Assembly: GCA_027623585.1 (NCBI GenBank)
Contig: JAQBVK010000144.1
Span: 1 to 6,285 of the forward strand
Origin: Planctomycetota bacterium
Lineage (GTDB): Bacteria; Planctomycetota; UBA1135
Reading direction: 5' to 3'
DNA: 6,285 nucleotides
Shown here: positions 1 through 5,495 of the stretch, piece by piece
Numbering within the stretch: position 1 is the first letter of the stretch
How the letters are laid out: every line of letters starts with the position of its first letter
Position numbers and translations under genes: made by a program
The notes under the pieces: model-generated
Databases searched by the model: none
Told to the model about the DNA's origin: nothing
Seen by the model: the letters and a program-made list of their open reading frames with translations, nothing else

Positions 1-27
1 GTACGGCGCGCGCTCATCTTCCGCTGA
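1..27 (+). CDS. Possible 3' end of an upstream gene (partial)
   Basis: The frame starting at base 1 reads VRRALIFR and stops at TGA 25-27, five bases before the GTG start of the next gene. Such tight spacing is typical of an operon, so this may be the C-terminus of an upstream co-transcribed gene. Eight codons are too few to identify a family or to prove coding, and the other two forward frames are also open here. The call is therefore an inference from spacing only. Confidence 0.25.
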   Translation, partial: VRRALIFR

Positions 28-32
28 GGCGC

Positions 33-938
33 GTGAGCGCACGCGGACTCGGCGCGGCGGCGGCGCTCGCGCTCGGCGCGATGGCCTGCGCGACCGCAGA
101 TCCCCAGACCCCGCGCGACGCCTTCGCGCAGCGCGGCGTCGACGAAGTGCGCATCGGCGAGGCGCGCCTCGATCCGCGGGCCTTCCTGGCGCAGGCCGCC
201 TTCGTGTTCCCGGACGAGACGCGAGAAATCCTTCACAGTTTGTTGCGTGCGGAGTTCACCGCGCGCGAGGCCGAACGGCTGGGGCTTGCGCCGGATCGCG
301 CGCGCGTCGAGCGCGAGCTTGCCGACTTCGAGCGCGAACTCGCCACCAACCTGGCGCCCGGCGAAGACTTCGACTCGTGGTCGCGTGCCCGCTATGGTCG
401 CCGCTGGAACGAGACGCGCCTGGTTCTCACCGAGCAACTCACGCGCAATCAGCTCTACCAACTCTGCGTACGCGCCGAAGCGCGCCTCCACGGCCGCGCG
501 CGCCTGCACTGGATGGTGAGTGCCGACGAGCAGCAGGCGCGCGCGTGGTCGCGGCAACTCGGTAGCGGCCTCGATCCGCGCACGCTGGCAGGAGAATCCC
601 TGGTGCGCGGCGGCGAGCCGGATGGATCCTTCGCCGCGGCTTCCACGCGCTTGCCGGAGCCGCACGTCGAACTTCTGGACGGCGCTGAAGCAGGCAGCGT
701 CATCGGTCCGCTGCGTTTCGACGGGGACCGCTCCTGGTGGGTGGGCCGCGTCGCGGAGCGTTTCCCAGCCGCGGCAGCGCCGCCTCCAGTCGCCGAGTTG
801 CTCGAGGAGCTCGATCGCGCGCCGCTCTCGCCGCTCGAAGGCCGTGCATGGTTCGAGGCGATGCTCTCCCGATATACTGCCAGCGAAGGAGCGCCCTCGA
901 TCACGGCGCCCGTTGCCCCCTTTGTCTCCTCCCGCTGA
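33..938 (+). CDS. Predicted SurA/parvulin-like lipoprotein (peptidyl-prolyl isomerase-like)
   Basis: This is a 301-residue exported protein. Residues 4-18 form an Ala/Leu-rich hydrophobic stretch after an Arg, and Cys19 in AMAC could be a lipidation site. The -3 residue is Ala rather than the usual Leu, so the lipobox is imperfect. Residues 60-150 are helical and charged, like a SurA N-terminal chaperone domain. Residues 157-243 follow a parvulin layout: RLHWMV, a helix, then GGEPDGSF, LPEPHVELLDGAEAGSVIGP and a final WWVGRVAERF strand. The usual GG-D-LG core is degenerate, so isomerase activity is doubtful and a chaperone role in the periplasm is inferred. GTG at 33 is the only standard start before the signal sequence. 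GAGG at 26-29 lies only three bases upstream. The 3' end overlaps the start of scpB, which suggests one operon. The family assignment rests on architecture, not on a diagnostic motif. Confidence 0.72.
   Translation: MSARGLGAAAALALGAMACATADPQTPRDAFAQRGVDEVRIGEARLDPRAFLAQAAFVFPDETREILHSLLRAEFTAREAERLGLAPDRARVERELADFERELATNLAPGEDFDSWSRARYGRRWNETRLVLTEQLTRNQLYQLCVRAEARLHGRARLHWMVSADEQQARAWSRQLGSGLDPRTLAGESLVRGGEPDGSFAAASTRLPEPHVELLDGAEAGSVIGPLRFDGDRSWWVGRVAERFPAAAAPPPVAELLEELDRAPLSPLEGRAWFEAMLSRYTASEGAPSITAPVAPFVSSR
870..891 (+). promoter_or_regulatory. Possible -10 box and Shine-Dalgarno ahead of scpB
   Basis: CGATATACT at 870-878 contains TATACT, five of six matches to the -10 consensus, in an otherwise GC-rich coding region. 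AAGGAG at 886-891 is a good Shine-Dalgarno sequence. However, the nearest in-frame scpB start (TTG 913) is 21 bases beyond it, which is too far for normal pairing. No recognisable -35 lies 16-18 bases upstream. Both elements are inside the end of the preceding gene, so they may be coincidental. Confidence 0.3.
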
Positions 939-1626
939 CGCGACCCCGCTGGGCATCCCGCCTGACCGCTTGCGGCTGCTTTTCGCGCTGCTGTTCTCCT
1001 CCCCGGAGCCCGTCTCGCTCGACCGCATCCGTGAGGTGCTGTATCCGCGCGCGCGGACTGCTGAGGAAGGGGACGCCGACGCTGAGGCCGAACAGTTCAG
1101 CCCGCGCGCCCACCTCGACGAACTCGAGCGTTGGATGAGCGAGCGCGAGTTGCCCCTGGTGGTGCAGCCCGTCGGCAAGGCATGGCGTTTGCTGACCAGC
1201 GAGGACGTCGCCGAAGCACTCGAGTCGGTGCGCAAACAGGCCGAGCAGGAACGCTTGGGCCCCGCCGCGCTCGAAGTGCTCGCCCTGGTCGCCTACCGGC
1301 AACCGGTGCTGAAGGCGGACGTCGACGCGATCCGGGGCGTGAAATCCGGGCCGCATCTGCGCCATCTGTTGGACCTGCGACTGGTCCGCATCGTCGGCCG
1401 CGCGGCCTTGCCTGGACGGCCCTTCCTCTACGGCACCACCCGCGAGTTTCTCGATCGCTTCGGCCTCGAGAGTCTGCGCGATTTGCCGGAGGCCGGTCGC
1501 CTCACCGCGCCCGCCGAGCAGTTGGCGGAGGCGATGTCCGAGGATCCTGACCGCACAGGCGGAAGCCCTCCGGAGGCGCCCGAACCCGCTCAGGACTCCA
1601 CGACGGAGTCACCGAGCGCGGTCTAG
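922..1626 (+). CDS. scpB: Segregation and condensation protein B (ScpB)
   Basis: ScpB is a winged-helix protein that dimerises and, with the kleisin ScpA, regulates the SMC ATPase in chromosome condensation and segregation on the nucleoid. From TTG 922 the product is 234 residues, normal for the family. The first winged helix begins at RLRLLFALLFSSPEPVSLDR (residues 16-35). The second carries the family signature: EVLALVAYRQPVLKADVDAI (118-137), RGVKSG, LRHLLDLRLVRIVGR and PGRPFLYGTTREFLDRFGL (164-182). After about residue 190 the tail is acidic and Pro/Ser-rich, as is common in ScpB. No in-frame ATG or nearby GTG precedes the domain. TTG 922 or TTG 913 (237 residues) is the likely start and both overlap the previous gene; CTG 949 is the fallback. 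scpA, the usual neighbour, is not in the window. The family call is firm; the start is not. Confidence 0.92.
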   Translation: MSPPADATPLGIPPDRLRLLFALLFSSPEPVSLDRIREVLYPRARTAEEGDADAEAEQFSPRAHLDELERWMSERELPLVVQPVGKAWRLLTSEDVAEALESVRKQAEQERLGPAALEVLALVAYRQPVLKADVDAIRGVKSGPHLRHLLDLRLVRIVGRAALPGRPFLYGTTREFLDRFGLESLRDLPEAGRLTAPAEQLAEAMSEDPDRTGGSPPEAPEPAQDSTTESPSAV

Positions 1627-1682
1627 CAGCCCGGCCACGATTGCTCGCGCCGAGACGAAAGCAGTTCTTCAGCCTCCCGCTA

Positions 1683-1702
1683 GGCGCGCGCCGGCCCGCG
1701 CC
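1683..1702 (+). terminator. Weak candidate hairpin after scpB
   Basis: GGCGCG at 1683-1688 can pair with CGCGCC at 1697-1702 around an eight-base loop. The run that follows is GATACACTTT rather than a proper T tract, so intrinsic termination would be inefficient. In sequence this GC-rich, such short repeats arise often by chance. Confidence 0.2.
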
Positions 1703-1710
1703 GATACACT
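1702..1710 (+). promoter_or_regulatory. Possible -10 element ahead of the PpiD-like gene
   Basis: CGATACACT differs at one base from CGATATACT at 870-878. Its TACACT hexamer matches four of six -10 consensus positions. If used, transcription would begin near 1717, about 13 bases before ATG 1730 and about 77 before GTG 1794. No -35 hexamer is recognisable, so the call rests on the similarity of the two motifs and on the location in the intergenic gap. Confidence 0.3.
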
Positions 1711-1729
1711 TTCCGGCTCTGTTTCGGCC

Positions 1730-1778
1730 ATGAGTAAGTCTTCGAAGCACAAGGAAAGCCGTAGGGCGCCCGACGCCG
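1730..1778 (+). other. Probable displaced N-terminus of the PpiD-like gene (suspected frameshift)
   Basis: ATG 1730 opens a frame reading MSKSSKHKESRRAPDA, a typical cytoplasmic tail before a membrane anchor. The frame of the downstream gene then continues as ADDAPVRSDTMSRGRR into its transmembrane helix. Skipping one base in the GCCGGCC stretch near 1775-1781 would join them. Third-position GC supports the switch. Over 1730-1777 the ATG frame has G or C at 12 of 16 third positions, against 8 of 15 in the downstream frame. Over about 1779-1811 the downstream frame has 10 of 11, against 6 of 11. The cause could be a sequencing or assembly error, or a real indel rescued by the GTG 1794 or ATG 1809 start. 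The ATG frame itself continues to a stop at 2042-2044, but that part runs under the real gene. Confidence 0.5.
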
Positions 1779-1793
1779 GCCGACGATGCGCCG

Positions 1794-3521
1794 GTGCGGT
1801 CGGACACGATGTCCCGCGGTCGTCGGCTGCTGCTGATGGCAGTCGCGATTTTCTGCCTGTTGATCTTCTCGGTCACGGGTCCGATGACCGACACTTTCGG
1901 CAGTTGGTTCTTCAGCGGCGGCGAGGGCGCCTACGCCACGATGAAACTGCCGAACGGGAAGCAGGCCGACATCTCGATCGAGGAATACCGGACGGCGGTC
2001 CAGATCCAAGAGTTCGAGGGTCGTCTGTTCGGCACGCGCGCTGACAAGAGCGAGGAGGAGGTGCTGTTCCGCGCCGCCCTCGACAAACTCGCGACGGCCT
2101 ACGAAGTCGTGGTCACCGCGCAGGAACTGCGGGAGATCCTGTTGGGCTTCACGCGCGGCGTGGAAGCCAACTACGCGAACCTCTACCGAAGCATGGGCTA
2201 CAAGCGCCCGGTGGATTTCGAGGCCATGCTCTCGCGGGTTCTGCGTCTGCAGAAGATGCAGCAGATGCTCGCCTCCGCTGCGATTGTCACCGAAGAAGAC
2301 GTGATCCGCGAATGGCAAGACCTCTATCGCGAGGTGCAGTATTCCTACGCATTCTGGACGGCGGCCGAGTTCGCCGACGCCGCCGCGGAGCTCGAACCAA
2401 CCGAAGCAGAGCTGGCCACCTTCTTCGCGGAGAAGCTCACGCCCCTGCAGCGCCTCGATCTCGAGCGTGAAGAAGCGGCGCGCTTCGAACTGCTCGTCGT
2501 GACCGCGGAGGCCGCCGCCGGCGAAGGCGTGCAGCGCCTGATCGGCAGCGATTTCGAACCCTCGGAGGCGGCGCTCGAAGAGTTCTACAACAGCCGCTCC
2601 TTGAGCCTCTACCGGCGCCCGCTGCCGGAAGGCGAACTGAAGTTGCCCCAGGACCAGAGCCCGGTGCTCTCTCTGGAAGAAGTCAGCGATCGTCTGCTGC
2701 GCGACTTCCGAATCCACGCGGCGCTCAAGCAGTCCTACCTATCGCTGGTGGGCGGTACCGACGCGGCCGCTTTCGCCGCCGAACACGGCCTCTTGTTGAA
2801 GAATTACGAGGAGCCGGTCAAGTTGAGCGAGATCGAGAACGTTGAGGACTACGGCGCCTTCCAACTGCGCGCGGTGTTCTCTGGCACGCCCGGCACATGG
2901 ATGGACAATCCGGTGCTGCTGCCGAAGGAACTCGGCTTCCTGATGCGGCCGATCGAGGTGCAGAAGCGCGAGATGCCGCCGCTGGAAGAGATCCGCGACG
3001 CGGTGGTCGGACACTGGCGCGAGGGCGAGCAGCAGAGGCTCGCGCAGGAAGCCGCCGATGAGTTCATTCAGTCCTTGCCAAAGCCGGCCGACTGGGTGGA
3101 CGGCGACCCGACCGTGATCGAAGCGGCGCCGTTCTCCCAAGCGCTCGCTGCCGAACGCCGCGCACAGCTTCAGCAGGACTGGATCGCGCGTACGCCACGG
3201 CTGGCTGCAGATCCGGCGGGCATCAACGACGATCCCTCGCAGCGCCGCGTGCGCAGCCTGATCTCCGGACGCCTCGGTGACGTCGTCGATGGTCAGGTCA
3301 TCGGCCCCGAAGACTTCGGCGCCGACGGCATCATGGTCGCGCACCTCGCGGGGCGCCGTGACGCCGATGACACTCAGATCTGGCCCGCAGAGACTGCGCG
3401 CGCGCGCTCCTTGGCGCAGCAGAAGGCGTCTCAGGCATTCCAGACCGATCAACTCTCCTTCGAAGGCTTTGCGAAGGCTTGGGAGTTGACCAAGGTGCTC
3501 GTGACTGAACCGGAGAACTAG
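1794..3521 (+). CDS. Membrane-anchored SurA_N/PpiD-like chaperone protein
   Basis: From GTG 1794 the product has 575 residues. MSRGRR is followed by a single hydrophobic segment (about residues 12-29), a signal anchor that would leave the rest in the periplasm. Residues 55-180 resemble a SurA/PpiD N-terminal chaperone domain, including the VVVTAQELREIL helix and the tandem IVTEEDVIREW. Residues 200-320 repeat the PpiD-type pattern of 'EAxLxxFY', an LYRRPLPEGELKLP stretch and a helix rich in charged residues. A PpiD-like C-terminal helix follows at 396-428, and then a second block (485-570). I see no parvulin GG-x-LG active-site core, so a holdase role at the inner-membrane secretion exit is more likely than isomerase activity; this is inferred. 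ATG 1809 is an alternative start, and a frameshifted upstream start at ATG 1730 is possible. It lies downstream of scpB in the same orientation and converges on the ligase gene with a 12-bp gap. Confidence 0.75.
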   Translation: MRSDTMSRGRRLLLMAVAIFCLLIFSVTGPMTDTFGSWFFSGGEGAYATMKLPNGKQADISIEEYRTAVQIQEFEGRLFGTRADKSEEEVLFRAALDKLATAYEVVVTAQELREILLGFTRGVEANYANLYRSMGYKRPVDFEAMLSRVLRLQKMQQMLASAAIVTEEDVIREWQDLYREVQYSYAFWTAAEFADAAAELEPTEAELATFFAEKLTPLQRLDLEREEAARFELLVVTAEAAAGEGVQRLIGSDFEPSEAALEEFYNSRSLSLYRRPLPEGELKLPQDQSPVLSLEEVSDRLLRDFRIHAALKQSYLSLVGGTDAAAFAAEHGLLLKNYEEPVKLSEIENVEDYGAFQLRAVFSGTPGTWMDNPVLLPKELGFLMRPIEVQKREMPPLEEIRDAVVGHWREGEQQRLAQEAADEFIQSLPKPADWVDGDPTVIEAAPFSQALAAERRAQLQQDWIARTPRLAADPAGINDDPSQRRVRSLISGRLGDVVDGQVIGPEDFGADGIMVAHLAGRRDADDTQIWPAETARARSLAQQKASQAFQTDQLSFEGFAKAWELTKVLVTEPEN

Positions 3522-3537
3522 GGCAGCGCTGTCCTAG
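3518..3537. terminator. Palindrome joining the stop codons of two convergent genes
   Basis: CTAGGGCAGCGCTGTCCTAG is self-complementary at every position except one G-T pair. It can fold on either strand as an eight-pair stem with a GCGC loop. It includes the TAG of the PpiD-like gene (3519-3521) and the TAG of the ligase gene (3536-3534, minus strand). Its position between convergent genes suggests a bidirectional transcription stop, although no T tract follows on either strand. Termination function is an inference. Confidence 0.5.
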
Positions 3538-5495
3538 CGCCCGGCATTCACCATGCTGAGATTTCCGGGCCAGCCCGGGAACAGGCGCAGCGTGAGTTCT
3601 TGCAGCAGCGCGTCGTCGAGGCCCGGCTTGCGCGCCGTGCGTTCGATCAGCGCGCGATGCGCCGGGACGATGCTCGCTGCGCGCTCGAGCGCGAGCAGCG
3701 CGCGCGCCGGCTCGTTACTGAGCAGCAGCACGCGAGCCTCAGTGAGCGAAGCCGACAGCAGCCACTCGCCGGCGCCGGTGCGGCTTTGCGCGATGCGCGC
3801 CTGACCCTCGGCCTCATGCAAGGCTCGCACGGATTCGAGCCAAGCGCGGCGTGCACCGCGCACCGCAGGATGATGACCGGCGAGGCGCTCGGCGCGCGCG
3901 AGGAGTTCGATCCCACGCGCGCGGTCACCGTCGGGCGCGATCATTTCGACCTGAACCAGACCGGTGAGCGCGCTCACCGAGGACGCTTGACGCGCAAGCG
4001 CTTGTTCGAAGCAACGCCGCGCGTACTCCCACGACTCGCCGGGATCCGCGCCGGTGGAGGTGTCGGCCAAGGCCGCGCCGAGATAGCCGAGGCCGCGCAG
4101 TTCCCATGAGCGTGTGTCCCACGGACGCACTTGCGTGGCGCGCGCGAGCCAGAAGGCCGGGTCTTCCTGCTCGGCATCCAGCGCTTCGGCCACGGCCCAC
4201 TCGCCGACGATCTCGCCGCGCGCGGGGATCAGCGCCACGAAAGCTCCGGCACCGATCAAGAGTCCCGCAGCGAGTGCGCGTCGCGGCTCCTCCACGAGCA
4301 GGAGTTGAGCGCTCGCGCGCGCCGCGAAGCCTGCGAGCAAAGCGAACAAGGCCAAGGCGGGAGGGTTGTCGAGGAGCGGCGCGCGCACCACGGCGTGCAC
4401 CGCGAAGGCTCCGAGCGGCGCGAGGAACCACGCCGGCGCGCTGCGCACCAACAACAAGAGCGCCGCCAGCAGCAAGGCGCCGCCGAGCCAGCCGCATTCG
4501 AGCAGCAGCTGCAGCGGATCGTCATGCAAGGTCTTCGGCGCGCGGAAGTCGCGTGACTTCCAGTCGTTGTTGGCGAGGCGCGCTTCCTCCTGTGAGCGCC
4601 ATTCGGGGTAGGAAGCTTCGAAGCGGCCGAGCCCGATACCGATCGGCCGCTCAGGAATCTGCGCGAGCGCGGCTTGCGTGAGTTCGGCTCGAATCGCGAG
4701 GCTCGGCGGCAGCGCGGACGTGGCTGCGGGCGCAGCGGAGGGCATCGGCAAGAACACGCCCCGCATGAGCTCGCCGAGCACGAAACTGGCGGCCAGTAGC
4801 GCCGTGCCGAAGCGCGCGGTGGGCAGGCGCCAGGCGGCGAGGCCGAGGCCGGCGGTGATCGAGAGTCGTCCCGCGAGCGTGCCGAGCGCGCCGGCGTGGA
4901 ACCCGCACAGCAGGACCGCCACCCACAGCAAGGCTGCGCGCCGAGGGGGGGGGAGCAGCACCGCCGCTGCGACCATCAAGGGCGTCAGCAACTCCGACGC
5001 GTGGTTCACTCCGGTGTAGGGCGCCACCGGCGGCGCGCCGACCCACGGCACCCAAGCGAACGGATCGAAGCCGAGCGCGCCGAGCAAGGCGATCAGGCTC
5101 GCGAGGGCGCACCCGACGACGATCATCGCGAGGACGCGCGCGGGCGCAATCAAACTCGATGCCGCAAGACCTGCGAGTGCGGCGGCGGCGAGCAGCGGCG
5201 CGCGGTCGGCGAGGCCGGCGGCGTTCTCGCTCCAAGGCACGAACAGTAGCGGCAACAGGCCGAAGCTGAGCGCGGCGGCGACCAACCAGGTGCCGGGCGG
5301 CGCGCAGGGAGCGCGGCGCGTGATCAGGATCTGAAGCAGCGTCGCGGCAGCGACCACGAGCGCGAGCACGCCACCGTCGATGCGCACGTCGTCGAGCGCG
5401 CCAGGATTCCAAACGAAGAGCGGCGCGAGAATCGCCGCGGCCGCTGCGGTGCTCAGCAGCGCGGTGGCGGTGCGCCCGATCGGCGCCTGACTCAC
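3534..5495 (-). CDS. O-antigen ligase (Wzy_C/WaaL-like) family membrane protein with C-terminal helical repeats
   Basis: The 653-residue protein begins with about ten hydrophobic segments (residues 10-425). Family landmarks are visible in order: YTGVNHASELLTPLM (160-174); TLAGRLSI with Arg210, matching the conserved 'SRg' arginine; then the large external loop with GIGLGRFEASYPEW (286-299) and LHDDPLQLLLECGWLGG (323-339). The loop's Arg291 and His324 correspond to residues needed in WaaL-type glycan ligases. These enzymes transfer or polymerise lipid-linked glycan at the outer face of the inner membrane; the actual substrate cannot be read here. Residues 430-640 are soluble and alpha-helical, with TPR-like pieces such as SWEYARRCFEQALARQ and PARALLALERAASIVPAH. 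GTG 5495 overlaps the ftsY stop as GTGA, implying translational coupling. A longer open frame to 5972 exists but lies over ftsY and is rejected. A nine-base C run falls at residues 181-184. Confidence 0.83.
   Translation of the reverse strand: MSQAPIGRTATALLSTAAAAAILAPLFVWNPGALDDVRIDGGVLALVVAAATLLQILITRRAPCAPPGTWLVAAALSFGLLPLLFVPWSENAAGLADRAPLLAAAALAGLAASSLIAPARVLAMIVVGCALASLIALLGALGFDPFAWVPWVGAPPVAPYTGVNHASELLTPLMVAAAVLLPPPRRAALLWVAVLLCGFHAGALGTLAGRLSITAGLGLAAWRLPTARFGTALLAASFVLGELMRGVFLPMPSAAPAATSALPPSLAIRAELTQAALAQIPERPIGIGLGRFEASYPEWRSQEEARLANNDWKSRDFRAPKTLHDDPLQLLLECGWLGGALLLAALLLLVRSAPAWFLAPLGAFAVHAVVRAPLLDNPPALALFALLAGFAARASAQLLLVEEPRRALAAGLLIGAGAFVALIPARGEIVGEWAVAEALDAEQEDPAFWLARATQVRPWDTRSWELRGLGYLGAALADTSTGADPGESWEYARRCFEQALARQASSVSALTGLVQVEMIAPDGDRARGIELLARAERLAGHHPAVRGARRAWLESVRALHEAEGQARIAQSRTGAGEWLLSASLTEARVLLLSNEPARALLALERAASIVPAHRALIERTARKPGLDDALLQELTLRLFPGWPGNLSMVNAGR
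4945..4953. repeat. Nine-base poly-G (poly-C on the coding strand) within the ligase gene
   Basis: Nine consecutive G bases on the plus strand encode part of LLPPPRR (coding-strand codons CTC CCC CCC CCT) in a short loop between membrane segments. The reading frame is intact in this copy. Homopolymers of this length are prone to slippage, and a one-base change would truncate the protein before the catalytic loop. Confidence 0.85.

Larger units (their letters stand above)
1627..1729. other. 103-bp intergenic gap between scpB and the PpiD-like gene
   Basis: This is the only sizeable non-coding gap in the window. It contains a short GC-rich inverted repeat (1683-1702) and a -10-like CGATACACT (1702-1710), each listed separately. 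Nothing else is evident, and no Shine-Dalgarno sequence precedes the ATG at 1730. Confidence 0.6.

Noticed and set aside
520..912. The scpB frame is open far upstream, to an ATG at 520.
   Set aside because: This part lies under the lipoprotein gene, reads as Arg/Ser-rich shadow sequence, and would make ScpB about 130 residues too long at its N-terminus.
1680..2717. A 345-codon open frame on the minus strand opposite the PpiD-like gene.
   Set aside because: Its composition is that of an antisense shadow of a GC-rich gene (Arg/His/Glu-rich, no domain or hydrophobic pattern), and the plus-strand protein has clear architecture.
3395..3408. An alternating GC run (CGCGCGCG) near the end of the PpiD-like gene, considered as a Z-DNA or repeat element.
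   Set aside because: It is short, encodes ordinary Ala/Arg codons, and is expected in sequence of this GC content.
2739..3452. A 237-codon minus-strand open frame opposite the 3' half of the PpiD-like gene.
   Set aside because: No recognisable motif; it is explained as the antisense shadow of the real coding strand.
4106..4681. Long plus-strand and alternative minus-strand open frames across the ligase gene.
   Set aside because: They are Arg/Ala-rich with no domain, whereas the ligase frame shows membrane segments and conserved loop motifs throughout.
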